Source: Motacilla alba alba
Lineage: Eukaryota; Chordata; Aves; Passeriformes; Motacillidae
Length of the DNA stretch: 64,000 nucleotides
Assembly (NCBI RefSeq): GCF_015832195.1
Contig: NC_052026.1
Span: 11,953,619-12,017,618, forward strand
Direction: 5' to 3'
Each line of letters starts with the position of its first letter. The stretch's first letter is position 1. This document shows, piece after piece, positions 14,101 through 26,385 of the stretch. The notes beneath the pieces were generated by a model. That model searched no databases and was not told the DNA's origin. It worked only from the letters and a program-made list of their open reading frames with translations. Both the position numbers and the translations under genes were made by a program.

Positions 14101-17100
14101 ATATCACCTTATACCTCTTGATGGCCTAGAAACTGCATTAAATAACAGAAGGACTAATCAGTCACAAAGGCCACCATAAATGTACTCAAGAGAGACATTA
14201 CATAGTGGCCAAAACCAGTTAGAGTACAGATCCATCGTTGGAATTTGCAAGTGTAAGAGCAAATTTACCCTGCTAAGTCTCAAGGAGAGGCAGGATGTGG
14301 CACTGAACTTCAAGCACTGGAGACTGCCTTCTCCTCAAGTACATTATGCTTCTTCTTACTACCTGATAAATCTGCTGCCACTTTGTCTTCTTTCCTGAAC
14401 ACAGATCCATTCTAGGTGCTGCACATCCTGCTGCTTCTCTAGATGTTCCAAAGCAGTTTTCTCCACACCAGCTGCTTATTTAGACAAACTCCTGTTGTTG
14501 CCTCTCTCGCAGAGAGAAATGGATTCTTTTCCACTTATGCCAAAGGGGACAACAAGGGAGCAAAAGGGGACAACAGGGTCTCAGCTATCCTAGGCTTGGG
14601 GTTCTGCCATGAAATTCCAATCACAAATCTTCAAAATAAGTAGGAGTTGAAAAACACAGAATTATGTTTTCAAGAGTATTTATTATATTCACTTTTATTT
14701 TTTTACTTCATTGGGAAGCTGAAGTTACAGGAAATAATACCACCTTCTCCTCCTCCTTGTTGTCACCTCACAGGTCACCACAAGTCTCTCAAGAGAGAAA
14801 GACCTACAGACACCTCTTATAATTACTGCAAGACTTCAAGGGGGAAATGAAAGGTATTCTTCAAGTTTATTGCATCCTTCCACTCAATAAAACAGAGAAA
14901 AATCCTTTAAAATTTATTATACTCCTTCAGAATTAATAGCAACTTTAAACTTGCTGATGAGAGTAGCCTACAGCTAATTTCCTGCATAAAAATAAGTTTG
15001 TTCAGTGTTGTTCAGCAACAGGTGGAACATGAATACAGAAACTGAGCAACAATTGTCATGGTTTGTCTGTCCAGTGACACTCTCTGGAGCTTAGAAGACA
15101 GACCATTGTTACTCAGGGCTGTGGTAAACTGTTTTAAAGATGAAACTTCCACATTATTTCTTTCTGTTCATTTTAATTGGACCTGGGTCTTTGTGCAGCA
15201 AATTAAACAATAGCTACCTAAATGCTTTAATTCTTCCTAGGAAAGAATGCAAACATCTAACCTTCTGCCATGAAAAAGATCTGTCCAAGCCATGCCCCTT
15301 GAGCATTTTATGACCATTTTTGATTAATTATTTCTTAGATGGAAGTTTGAAACACCAGATTATTTGCATGGTTTCCAGCTAAGGTATCTACAGCATCTAA
15401 TTCAGGTAATGCATTAAGCATAAAAGGCAAGACCATGGCTCAGGCCATCTGAATGTCACAGCAATCAGGTCACAGGCTTTTATCTTCAAAAGCACAACCT
15501 GTTTTAATAAGAGAGTGTTGAAATATGCAGAGTACTCCACAAATAAGCTACTTGAAGTTAGCCTTGTGTAAGATAAACACCCCAGTCCAGCAACGTAAGA
15601 ATTTCAGAGTTTGTGGACTTTACTACTACATGATGTGTAAGGAAACTGCTAAATAAAGAAACACTTACTGAGATAAACTATGTTTTCACTTTAAATTAAT
15701 CTGTGTGAAAGAGGCCATAGCTGTCAAAACCAACACAATAACACAAAAATATGCATATCTTGCAAAACATGTAATCATTTGTTAGCACAGATTATTCATA
15801 AGTCTGATTTTAAGCAAAAAGAAAATTTTGAATACTACTAATACAAAACAATCCCTACTCTGTCAACCTTTTACCTACATTTCAAGCAGGTTTACAATGG
15901 TGCCTCACAGTCCTCACAGGCTGCTTGCTATCAGCTCAACTCACAGAGCAAGTCATTACAGCCTGAAAGACAAGGTTGAACATACTTTCCAAACTCTAGG
16001 TTTTAATTAATGCCATGACTGCAACATTTCCCAAAGTCTTGATATAAGCACAAGCTCTCTCCCAGTGTTCTATACCTCCCTCACTCCCACTCACCTCTGT
16101 TTCAAGGACAAACTTTCATTAGCAATGTGATCTTTAGCACTGGCTCTATTGACTGTAATGCTTGGTACTGCTCTATTTACTCAACACTACCTCATTGTTT
16201 GTAGTGCAAGCTTAACCAGTTGTAGGAGAATAGCCAATGCCTGCAAAATTAAAGCATTTTTTTTTTCTAATAGGTTGTTTCACAAGTTTGTTTTTTTTTT
16301 TTCAGTAATACTCAGGGAAAGTAAAAAGATGAGGCAACACCAAAAGAATGAAGAGACACTTATCATCCACAACCCAGTTTCCTGCATGATTTTCCTCATA
16401 CTTCTGCCTCTCCATTAAACTTGTACTGTAAGAATATCATAAGCATGGACTTTCCTGAATAACAGCCTTGAAATCTATGAAGTATCTTTGCTTATATAAG
16501 AATCCAACTGATTCTTGATCAAACCCATACGAATATCAGCAAAAGAAAGTCAAACTTTCTTAAATTGACTCTGCTTTACTTTGTAAATGGGGGAGTGTTC
16601 CCTTTCTTGTACAAACATGTTTTCACAAATACATAAAGGACAAGTGGAAGTAGATCCCTAAGTCAGTTTGCCTTCAATCTCTCAAACTTTCAAGTCACAG
16701 ATTAGGGCAAACATCAAAAATTGGTAATGACTCATAAGGAAAAAAGAGAGTGAGAAATTATTGGAGGCATGATTTTAGCAGTTCACAACTGAGAAAGACC
16801 GAAATTTACTTGGCCTTCGAAGGGATTCAGACCTGCCCAACACAGAACAAGGACATTAATGGTTACACTATTTGGATGTTGCTTGCTCTTACAGAACTAC
16901 ATCCTCCCTTTCAGGCAACTTACTGCTTCCAAAGCAAGCTCCTTGTGACTGAAAGACTTGACATGAGTTTGTCTGAATGTGAAGCAGGTCACAGCTTCTT
17001 GTGATCAAATCTTAGCACTTGAGATTTACAGAGAAAGGGTGTTGATTTATATTTACTTCTGTTTCTTTAAGCATAACCACAAGAACAGCAGCTTTCTTCT

Positions 17101-20100
17101 TCACTTCATATTTACAAGGTGCCATCTCACATGCTTTACAATAATCTGAAGTCCTGCATAAGTTTAATTCTCTTGTAAGAAATAACACTGAGACACTCGA
17201 GTTACCAATCAAGCAAACTGCAAAACTCTGTCACAGTCATATTATTGTGACAATTAATTATTTCCAACTCTGTATCTCTCATGATCCCCCTCCAATCCAA
17301 TGGTATGTCATTCTAGAGGATTGATGTGTTATGCAATGTCTTGTGTATTTCTTAAGCTGCAAAGTTAACTTAAATCAACTTTCTGCTACAATAAGGTCTG
17401 GTTACACAGCCAAACTTCACAGGGTTTTTTTCACTTTTATTTTTCAAGTTACATTATTATAGTACTACTTTCCTCTTAGTGCAATTCACTGCAACAGACT
17501 TACTTACCAAGCAAGTAAACATCTTTACAGAAGCTACAGAATTAATTTCACACACTGCCAAAGCTGACACAGCTCATTATAATGTTAAAGCACATGCTTA
17601 CATTTCTCTACAATAAGAGCCAGAGAATGGAAACCTCACTGATTAAGTTTTGATTTGAATTCAATAAGAATGATAACAAAATTCAGAGACTGTTCTAGAC
17701 CTTTAGCAACAGAATCTTTCATTTTAAGCTAACAGGTGCCCAAATCATCACAGGAGCCAAGTTTTTGCAAGAAGGAATACAACTGTTTCTTAACCTTAAG
17801 TTTCTAACCAGTATTTTAGTGTTAATAAAATCCATTTCTCAATCCTTTTTTGCCACACTCTGCCCACTGCAGCTCTACAAAGAAAGGCAGCAGGAGGAAA
17901 GAGAAACCAAAATATTTTGAAATAGAAGTTTGGGGGAAGTGAGAGAATTAGTTTTAGTTGTTTTGTTTTGTCTCTCATCAAAAGGGGTGATCATTTGAAT
18001 TTCAATTCCCAATACCTTTTGCTTAATATTTATCTCATAACTCACATCTACCTTCACAGCATGTGGATTTAATGAATGAGGGACAAATAAGCAAAGCAGC
18101 TGTTTGTGAACAAAGCAGGAACAGAGGCTATTGTATAGAAGTACACTGGAGCAAGTTGTCAACAGTTCAAAGAACATCACCACAGATTTATCAGAGCAAA
18201 GCACTGAAACATGGTTTGTAGAACAAACATGACTTCTGACTCAAGACTCTCCTAGAACACATGTCAAGGTGTCTTTCAGAGCATCAATTTTCCTCCTTTT
18301 TATTGGCATAAGGTTGTAGCTAACAGAAAACAACATGATATCTCTGCAGGAAAGAAAAAAAAAACTTTTCCAGAGGAGATAGGAGATGGCAAAGACATGA
18401 ACATGAGGAAGAATTACTGGTTTTGTTTCTAATTAAGATTAATCAAATTTCCACTTTTAATGACAGAAATTATAAAATGAGCGTTGACATTATGATGCTA
18501 AAAATTTGATCTTTAATCAGCATTTTTAGTTCTGGCCACAACACTGCTTTGCTAGCAGTATCAATTCTAGCAACTGGGCATCACTCTGAAACCCAACTGC
18601 TCAGCAAAGCAGTGCTGCAAGAGATTGACAGAGACATTGTCCTCATTTGGCAGCACTCAGCTACCCAAGAACTTAACATATAACTTAAAAGTGTTGGTTT
18701 ATTAAAAGGGGGAAAAAGATCAAGTAAACCAACATACAGATTGAGGAAGTGTGCAGCCCTTTCAAAATGCTACCAGAGGAAGAGAGAAACAGCACAGGTT
18801 TGCAGACAAATCCACACACTTTTCTAAGCTGCTTCCATGTTAACAGCAAAAACAGATAGAAGCACTGCACATATAAGTACTGCCAAAATAATAGAATACA
18901 AATCATTTAGGTTGGAAAAGATCTTCAAGACCATTGAGTCCTACCATTAACCTGACAGCACCAGGTTGACCACTAAACCATGTCACTAAATGCCCTATCT
19001 ACATGTTAAAATCCTTTATGCTTCATTTATTCCTCAGCCACTTTTGAAAACCCTGACAATAATTCATTAACACATTTCCAGTGATCTTTTCAGTAGCTAT
19101 TTAGAGCAAGTTAGAGGAAAGAGGTTCAAAGTCTCTGAGGATCATGCAATCCAGCAATCTTTGTATTAAAATGCTTCTACCATCTATTTTGCTGTCTTTC
19201 AACGACTTTAAAAAAACCTGCAAGAACAATTTCAAGAGAAACTCAAGTATTCAGACATATTTTAGCTGTGGAAATATCCAAATGTATTAGTGACACAGTT
19301 TACAAACATGGCACAACATCACACCCTGTGAAGACAGGCACCTCAAGCTGTTCTGCAAGCTCATAGTAAAGTTTATTTGTCCATGTACGCTAATCCCAGA
19401 CTTAGTAATTAACTGTTACTGTTCAACTTCACCAGAAAATGTAGCAACATCTGCTATCACAAAAAAGTCTACTCGTATCCTCAAACCACTGGGATAAATT
19501 ATTCACTTCTCATTAATATTGGCACTTCTAGTTTTAAAAGAAGATAGCCCAGCTTGCCAAGGCTACCACACTTTTATGCCTATATGGAAAACAATATGCA
19601 ACTTTAGACAAATTCTTTTATTTTATTCTCCGCTCATTCAGAAGTGAAATGCACCTAAATACAGGAACAAAGCAAGGAACCTTTCTATTTCCTACAAGGA
19701 ATACTTGAGGAATTCAGATAAAAGTATTACAGCCTTTGGAGAAGGTAATGTCACTACTTTTCCAAATGACATAACAGAACATAAGTGCTACCAATAACAA
19801 ATGGATCACATGATCTACATATGCATATTTCTGTATACACATATATATATATATTTAATATACACAACAGAAGAACTGTTTATGCTATGAAGTCTTTTCT
19901 GGGCTTTTTGAGGGAACAGATTTGAGTGTTTCAATAATAATGTAATGGGTTACAGAGCTGGGTAGTGCTGAGAATTTGTAAAGAGAAAAATAGTTTATCT
20001 AGGCCATCAACAATAGAATTGCAACTAAGGTTCTGAAAAAAGATTTAATCATAGCTAAAAAATAATAAAAATCCACACTGCAACATCCTACAGCTACAGG

Positions 20101-23100
20101 AAGCATATCCTTACTTCCCACAGTAAATATTGATGATATTCCAATAAGAAGTATGCAACATAATTTAACCAATCCTCATCTATGTTTATCAATGAAAATA
20201 GAGAGCCATTGGATGTTAATAAATGTGAAAACTCTGCATAAGGCTACCTGCACACAGGACACTCAGCCCTCCTGTAAGAGCAGGAATCCACCACTTACCT
20301 ACCCTGACAACCTGAAGGCCCTTGTGTCTATCAGGAAATCCTCATCACTCACTGCTGATGCCAAACCAAGGCCACAGTTTCACATAAATTGCTCAGTGCC
20401 ATACCTGTCTTAAAATGTTACCCTCCTTTCACCCACACCTTAGTGCTATGGCTGCCCTTGGGAAAACTTCCTAATCTGTCACATGTGCATCAGACAAAAC
20501 CACTCCAAACCAGAACTGCCTTCAACTCAGAGCAGTGCCCTGCTCCAGCTCAATCTGCAGCCCCAAAGACTTTTGTACAGGCAGAATGCAGGAGGGAGGG
20601 CCATGTAGCAGCACCTGTCTAAGTGAAAGGTGCCACTGAAGTGTTCAGGAACAGAAACAGCTTAAGCTGGTATTGCCATCAGACGTGTTGGATCATGAAA
20701 ACACAACCAAAGGGTGTAGTTTCACAGGATGTGAGCTTGGACAGCAAAGCAGTTTTAAGTTCCCACCCCATCTGCTCATTTCAGTGATCCTGTTTACAGC
20801 ACAGCTTCACAAAGAGTTTTACTGACACAACAAAAAGATGGCAAAATCTGGTGAAGGGCCAGGGGAGAAGCTGGCTTTACTGCTGAAGCCAAATCTTGTG
20901 AAATGACACCCTAAGTGTTTGTTGTGGAAAGAACAGCCTGTCTAGTAACACTTGCCAAAGATTCACCAAACACCTGCTCCAAACCGTCAGAATTCAGACC
21001 CAGCAAATACCTCAAACCCTGTTGGAAGTTTTATGGAGGTGATGCAGCCAACAAATAACCTGAAGTTGGAAGATCAACTATATGACTCAAAAAAAAAAAT
21101 AAAAAAAAATAAAAAAAATAAAAAAAAATAAAAAAAAAGGTCACCCTGCATTTTCAGATTTTTCTGCAGTTCAAAGACTGGGAGGTGTACTAAAATAAAT
21201 TTTAAAAATAATTTATCCAAAATGAAGATGTGACAGCTGGCAAGGGAGCCAAGAAAATTTTCTGCTAGCACTTTGTGAAGAAGAAGCTGCAGAACAAGTT
21301 TCTCTTAAAAAAGGGGTTGTAACCGGTTTATCAGGTTAGAGGAATTAATGAGTTCTTCCACCTCTCCCCCCATGCCATTTGTTTCCAAAGCTCATTTAAC
21401 CAGCTTGTTTCTTGCTGAATTCGCTGAAAATAAATTGCACCTGCAGCTCAGCTGGATGATCAATAGGCTTGACGATGATCAAACATGCTTGAGGGAACTG
21501 GCAATTTGTTATCACCTGATAAAGTGGCAACCACTCAGTATTTTCAATTTGAGCATTACTTAGGAGAGTGTCTGGGCAGGGAAGGCCCAGCTTTGTCTCT
21601 CTATATATAACAGTATGAATCAAAATATTCACTGGTGTATTTGATTTAATATATTCAATCAGCAAGACTAGGAGAGTTCTTTTAAACAAATTTTTAATAT
21701 TTTAATGTCAATACATAGATTAAAATTGAATATTTTTAGTAGGTCCAAAAGCAAAGCCAGGTCTCATATGAGAATGTCTCCCTTTTTATGTATATCGTTC
21801 AAAGAAAGATGGTAATTACACCTAAATACTGCAGACAGTTTTCCAAAATTATTAGCTCTTCTTACACTTATCCTTTTTCAGGAAGACATGCAAATATTGC
21901 CTTGCAAAAGGAAAGTAACATGTCTTAAGGCAAGTCATGCTGATTCAGCCAGGTTTTCTGTATGGGAGGGATTAAGAAATCCACAACACTTTCAACTTCA
22001 TATGGGATTTTTAACTTAGAGCCCCCGTGGCTACAATCAGGGAAGCACATGAGGATGTCAGCTTTTTGATGACAGAGTAATGGGGCTGAGAGAAAGGCAA
22101 AGTTCATTTTGGTTTTGCTCTTTAAAAGCAAGGTTCCATTCCTACAAAATTTCAGACAGCAACCTGAGAATTAATGCTCTCCCTTAAAAGCCTGCAAAGT
22201 GGGAAACTATAAAGCTACAGCAGTTAACTTGAAAAGTATAAATAACATGCTAAATAAGCCCGTCCTGTGATTTGAGGACCTGAACAATGAAACCTGGCAA
22301 GACTGTCCCAGTCATGCAGGAAGAAAACTGTTCCCTTTGGTAAGTAGCGTAGCTGATGCATGTGTACAGGCTTAGATCACAGGCTCAAGAGAGTTCCAAA
22401 TACACACTTGAACAAGAGATCTCCCACTTACTTTGTTAAATAAAAATCCTCAGTTTTCTACTCAGTAGCATTTTGCTACACCCTAGCAGCTGTGAGTTCA
22501 CCTTTACTGGTCTCACATCAGAGGTAAGTTATAATGCCATTTAGAACTAAATACATCAAGCAAGGTGCTCCCAAAGGGCACACCACATTTTGTAACTTCA
22601 GGTAACTATTTCCCTGACATTTGTACATACTCCACCCCCACAAAGGAAAACTATCACAAAACTGCACATCACCTATGAGAAAATACAAATGGATCCCAAA
22701 ACTGCAGTAGTACCTCTGGAATCATATGCTTGTTACCCTGGACAAGTACAGCATTTAAAACCTGGCAACAAAACACACAGAGCATATGCTGCAGCAAACA
22801 GCTTGGTTATTTGGGGGCACTGTGCTTCAGAACCTCACCTTGCAAAATTACAACAACCAAAACTTATTGATAAGGAAATCTATTTCAGAATATTTCTTAA
22901 GACAAACTCAAGTAGTAAGCTGTGCAAGATGTAACATTTTAAGAATATGAAGTAAAATTAAAATTATGCATCATTTGATGAAGTGCCTGGTTAAAAGCAG
23001 AGTAAAGACTTGAGCACAGATTACGGGCCTTTGGTAGACCCTATCATTGCTGGAAGGTAACTGTACAGCAGTAGAAGGAGACTTTCTGTGGTCAGGGGAA

Positions 23101-26100
23101 TAACTCCAGACCCACAGAAGCTGATCTACTGTTTACCAGCTGCAAATCACTGATTCAGAACCACAGAATGTTTGAAGTTGAAAGAGACCTCTGAAGCATG
23201 GATAAAAGTTACAATGGATTTGTGCTCAGTGGTTCTCACTTCCCTCTGCATGTACAGACTGGGAACCCAAGACAAAAAACCAGAAGCAGGCACCAAAACT
23301 TTCATTTACATGATTGAGATATGTGCTAAGGTGAGTAATTTTCAGCTGCATCATCAATTTTCTACCACAATCTAGGCAGGGTGTGGAAAGCTAATTTCAC
23401 GTACTCTATAACATTATCTCAAATCAAGGTACAAGTCTACTTCCTTTTCCTCCTCCTTTTTAAATAACCAACTACCTGTTGCTTTTGCTAATCAAAATGC
23501 TTAACTGAGAGAGGAAAAATAACCCCTGTATGTGTTGTCACCTGGCTCATCCTTAAAATACATGATGCAATTAAAATATCCCACGGACTTGTCTTCAAAA
23601 ATGCAGAAAAGGATTTACTATTAAGAATATAGAGCTTTGCTTTTTGCCACCACTGCAAGTGGGAAGTTGAATTAATTCTCTCCTTATTCCCACAGGAGCC
23701 AGGACACAGAGGGGAAGGGAGAAGAGTTTAGGTAAGGTGTGTTCCAGAAGACTTATGATGGAACCGGCCACATCACAACTGGCATCCAACAATTAACAGC
23801 AAAATCATTATTTAGTTGCATAGATATGCAAACAAAAAGGAAAAAATTGTTGTTTTTCAAGAGTCTCTACCCACCTACACACAAAGGTAGTATTTCCTTT
23901 TATTTGCTAAAGCAGACCCACCTACAGTGCAATTTACAGCAATAAGATACAATCTCTCATAAAGTATTGGGTATAATTAAAGTGTGTCTGTTATAAAGGT
24001 AAACAGAGTGTACTAGGCTAAGCTGTTCCAGATGTCTTTAGTGCAAGATCTGGGACAAGATCAAACCTGCAGCTGCACATTTTCTCAGGGGTTATTATGG
24101 AGCTTTAAAAAACAAAAAAAAAACCCCAAAAAAATCACCCCTTGGTCCTGGACTCCAGCAAAACAAATGCAAGTAGAACAAATGCCACTGCAGCCAATGC
24201 TGACAGATTTTAAGCCACATAGAAGTTACGTGTTCAAAGACACTCCAGAGTGTAGTGTCAAGCATGCAGTATCAAAGAGGGTTAGGACCAAGTCTGCCAA
24301 GTTATCTGTGTCACCAGAAATTACAGCAACATGAACCTGTTCTACTGCCTAAGCAAGTTTCTTGCTGGAACACACCTACGAATGATTCAGACAAGGTGTG
24401 GAAAGGCAGGTTTATATGTTACACAAAAATGCACTATTGTATTTTTCCATTCAAGCACATTTTGTGCATAGAAAGGACAGTCAAAGTAAGCAAACTTTCG
24501 GGAACTGCATTGTGTACACTATTTGCACTAAATTTTTTCAACTATCTTAAGTCCTCTTGAGCTGTAAGTATAAGACAAATTTTAGGTTTACTGTCTCAGT
24601 GTGATATTAAATGAGCCAAAGAGCAAAACTACAGACATCAGAAAAAAATCAAACCAAATGACTTTATAATCCACTCATTAGTCTCATCTGGAAAAGAGTG
24701 ATACACAACAAGCATATCTGATGTTATATGAAAGATTTTGAAGATTTCAGCTGATTTTAAGACTAACAAATGAGAGAAAAGTTTTTTCAATACCCATCAG
24801 AGCAGTGATCCTGTAGATTAGAATGTACCATGTGAAGTTTGAAAGTTTGATTAGCACTGCTTTATTAAGCAGTACTCTTACTGGCCTACTCTTTCAAAGC
24901 TTAAGAGTGCTTAAACTTGGAATAAAAGTAGACCCATCAAAAAAAAACAAAACACCAGAAGTCAGATCTTCCAAGGACTCATAGCATTAACTCAAATACC
25001 CTGGTATCGTACACAACTGTTTCAGAATTATGGAGTTCCATTTCAAATGGTTCAGGTCTCTTTTGGGTTAGCTTAAAAACAAGCATGAAAACTTGCTAGT
25101 GATTTCAAAGTGAAAGACAAAATTAAAATCTGTTTCCTTTTTCAAATCCATTAAATCTCATCCACAGGCCTCACCCTGAAGAGCCCCTGCTCCCAAAAGC
25201 AGCACCTCACCTGTTGAAGAACCCGGTCCAGTGGTTCAGCTTTGCCCAGTCCCTCTGGTGTTAAGCCACTGACTTCGCGACACTGGTCACTTAAGTCCAA
25301 GTTGTCTGCTTTCACCAGGGATTTGTGTAGTGTCCCTACCTAAAAACATTCAAGAAATTGTGGACAAAAGTCAGGAGCAATCGAAATAGCTCTTCATAGC
25401 ATCGTATTGAGACTGCAGAAAAATCAGAAAGGGGCAGGATCACCTCCCGATAAACGCCAGGAGAAAACGCATTTGTCTATTTCACAAATCGAAACCTTTG
25501 GCCGCGGTTTCTCTCCCTCCCACCCCGGAGAGCCACGCTCTCTGCTTCGGAGTATCCAAGCCCGTTTTCATGGGAGGCCTTTTGCAGTTAGCACCGACTT
25601 TTGCGGGAGTTGTTACGTACAAAGGGAAGATTACTTAACATTAAGGCAGTTTCGTGAATCCACTAATGAAATTGATAGACCTGTTTGTTTTATCAAAGCC
25701 CTTCATCTCTAGAGGGTTATTTATGATAGGGCTTTTGGGGAGAAAAAAAAAACTAGAGATGACTTTTAGGTTGGCCTAAGAATTAAAAGAAGTCAATATT
25801 CTCTTAAAGGTTATCCAAACATCGGTTAAACAAACAAAAAGCAGGCCCAAAGGGTCCAACGGTGACCGTGAGGCGGCTCCCAGGGAAGCGAGCACGCTCG
25901 GAGCCACCCGGGGCAGCTTTTTGTTTTAAAGCTTCAAAAGTCCGTAGACATCCTCGAAGCTACACATGATTTAAGGCGGACGGGGCGGTGGGGTGTGGAA
26001 GCGGCCAAACTTTCTTTAAAAGTTATTCCTTCCATCAAGACGGAACAAAAAGGAGCTTCCCGAGCGAGAGCCCCGGGCAGGGAATGACCCCCGGGCACGG

Positions 26101-26367
26101 GCCCCGCGCCCTCCCCTCCCTGGGTGCATTTGTGAAATGAACAAACGGCTCCGGGCAGGCGGCGAGAGCCGGGCACAGCCCGCTCGCCCCGCGCCGGGGA
26201 ACGCGCCCTCGCCCCGGATATCGAAGCCATACCTTCTTGTTCTGTAGATCCACAACTTGCCACACCAAGAGAATTAGTTCCCTCTCATCCGAACCCAGTT
26301 TAGCCCCATATGCACCAGCTGTTGCCCCAAACAACACCACCAAAGAGTCACTGTGCGAAGCCGTCAT
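1810..26367 (-). CDS. ESRP2: ESRP2, epithelial splicing regulatory protein 2 (5' part, ten coding exons, 3' end outside window)
   Basis: Nuclear RNA-binding protein that drives epithelial alternative splicing (known family targets include FGFR2, CD44 and CTNND1). The ten exons are 26233-26367, 25211-25339, 6865-6978, 5721-5835, 4877-4975, 4701-4755, 3794-3904, 2845-2977, 2606-2648 and 1810-2111. All borders are AG/GT and phases join without a stop, giving 1236 nt or 412 codons. Residues 1 to about 215 are the N-terminal ESRP domain. RRM1 spans about 225-305 and RRM2 about 326-404, both of the hnRNP F/H-like quasi-RRM type with RARGLPW and RMRGLPF at strand 1. Family members are about 680-730 residues, so RRM3 and the C-terminus lie left of base 1. 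Paralogue choice: [28 protein letters not shown] and VGTLHKSLV match ESRP2 rather than ESRP1. Introns 3, 4, 6, 7 and 9 (494-1029 bp) show nothing beyond short A/T runs. Confidence 0.95.
2606..2648 (-). CDS. ESRP2: ESRP2 coding exon 9, 43-nt mini-exon (residues 298-312)
   Basis: Encodes [14 protein letters not shown] plus one base of a split Gly, the linker between RRM1 and RRM2. Acceptor TTTCTTTCAAG (2650-2649); donor AGGAG|GTAAGT (2605-2604). Too short for an open-frame search but a near-identical match to the family. Confidence 0.93.
2845..2977 (-). CDS. ESRP2: ESRP2 coding exon 8, body of RRM1 (residues 253-297)
   Basis: Encodes [20 protein letters not shown], then [19 protein letters not shown] and SRYIE. 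This is the RNP-equivalent core of RRM1; SEQRDLAL is the ESRP2 form. Acceptor CCTTCCAG (2979-2978); donor ATTGAG|GTAAAA (2844-2843), ending in phase 0. Confidence 0.95.
3794..3904 (-). CDS. ESRP2: ESRP2 coding exon 7, start of RRM1 (residues 216-253)
   Basis: Encodes [20 protein letters not shown] and then [18 protein letters not shown]. This is strand 1 and helix 1 of the first quasi-RRM and is nearly invariant in ESRPs. Acceptor TTTCTGTGCAG (3906-3905); donor GCCAA|GTAAGA (3793-3792), phase 2. Confidence 0.95.
4701..4755 (-). CDS. ESRP2: ESRP2 coding exon 6, 55-nt mini-exon (residues 198-216)
   Basis: Short exon with no open frame of its own. It encodes [18 protein letters not shown], joining to a split Cys codon, and corresponds to the family's KYETGPC segment before RRM1. 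Acceptor GTCACAG (4757-4756); donor CCTTG|GTAAGT (4700-4699). Intron 5 between exons 5 and 6 is only 121 bp. Confidence 0.9.
4877..4975 (-). CDS. ESRP2: ESRP2 coding exon 5 (residues 165-198)
   Basis: Encodes [19 protein letters not shown], then [14 protein letters not shown]. The DFGVW-VKTMVA motif is diagnostic for ESRP2 over ESRP1. Acceptor CTGTTTAG (4977-4976); strong donor TGTA|GTAAGT (4876-4875), phase 1 in and out. Confidence 0.93.
5721..5835 (-). CDS. ESRP2: ESRP2 coding exon 4 (residues 127-165)
   Basis: Encodes [20 protein letters not shown] and on to IKSMAE, closely matching the ESRP block around FYSFYDLR. Acceptor CCTTGCAG at 5837-5836. The donor GAAT|GTATCC (GT at 5720-5719) is rather weak. 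It leaves a single T that joins AT of exon 5 to make the Tyr of MAEYLGLGTD. Confidence 0.9.
6865..6978 (-). CDS. ESRP2: ESRP2 coding exon 3 (residues 89-126)
   Basis: Encodes 38 residues from [13 protein letters not shown] to [11 protein letters not shown], part of the conserved N-terminal ESRP domain. Acceptor TTTTTCAG (6980-6979); donor AAGAAG|GTACCA (GT at 6864-6863); phase 0 on both sides. It is separated from exon 2 by about 18.2 kb. Confidence 0.94.
9070..9118. repeat. 20-bp direct repeat, 29-bp period
   Basis: TTCTTGCTGAAAGGAAGCAG occurs at 9070-9089 and again at 9099-9118. A small local duplication in ESRP2 intron 2. Confidence 0.85.
18889..19047 (-). mobile_element. CR1 LINE 3'-end fragment
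   Basis: The stretch containing ATCATTTAGGTTGGAAAAGA, then GAGTCCTACCATTAACC and CACTAAACCATGTCACTAAA, reproduces the well-known tail of avian CR1 elements read on the antisense strand. The element is therefore inserted in minus orientation, inside ESRP2 intron 2. It decays rightwards after ACATGTTAAAATCC. This is the best evidence in the window for an avian (probably neoavian) source. Confidence 0.85.
21089..21138. repeat. (A8-10 T)n low-complexity tract
   Basis: Fifty bases made of A runs separated by single T residues. Possibly the degraded tail of a retroposon or simple slippage; no element recognised beside it. Confidence 0.9.
23158..23202 (-). mobile_element. short CR1 LINE tail fragment
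   Basis: ACCACAGAATGTTTGAAGTT followed by GAAAGAGACCTCTGAAG resembles the antisense CR1 tail (pattern tcacagaat-gttggaa-gacctct). Only about 45 bp are recognisable, in ESRP2 intron 2. Confidence 0.5.
25211..25339 (-). CDS. ESRP2: ESRP2 coding exon 2 (residues 46-88)
   Basis: Not an open frame from ATG; found by reading the minus strand between a TTTTTAG acceptor (25341-25340) and a CAACAG|GTGAGG donor. It encodes 43 residues beginning [15 protein letters not shown] and ending [11 protein letters not shown], both phase 0. These segments are strongly ESRP2-like (ESRP1 has VGQLHEVLV at the same place). Confidence 0.93.
26233..26367 (-). CDS. ESRP2: ESRP2 coding exon 1 (start codon, residues 1-45)
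   Basis: Starts [18 protein letters not shown], matching the ESRP family N-terminus. The ATG at 26367-26365 is the first in-frame ATG after an in-frame TAG at 26388-26386, so the start is well fixed; position -3 is G. The exon ends ..LQNKK at an AAG|GTATGG donor (GT at 26232-26231) in phase 0. The region downstream in intron 1 is CpG-rich. Confidence 0.93.
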
Positions 26368-26385
26368 GACCACAGGGGGAAACAA

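Larger units (their letters stand above)
6979..25210 (-). other. ESRP2: ESRP2 intron 2, about 18.2 kb, no recognisable gene
   Basis: Bounded by the exon 2 donor (25210-25209) and exon 3 acceptor (6980-6979). Contains two CR1 fragments (about 18.9-19.05 kb and 23.16-23.20 kb), an A/T homopolymer-type repeat at 21089-21138, a short (AT) run near 19843-19856 and a 636-bp open frame at 10197-10832 with no family match. The rest is unremarkable AT-rich sequence. Alternative exons or intronic enhancers cannot be excluded by eye. Confidence 0.8.

Noticed and set aside
1810..26367. Assignment to ESRP1 instead of ESRP2
   Set aside because: The N-terminal MTAS and GAKLGSDE are ESRP1-like, but exons 2, 3, 5, 8 and 10 carry ESRP2-specific wording, so ESRP2 is better supported.
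26365..26385. Upstream start giving MFPPVV before MTAS
   Set aside because: The codon at 26385-26383 is TTG, not ATG, and is directly preceded by an in-frame TAG; the first ATG is at 26367.
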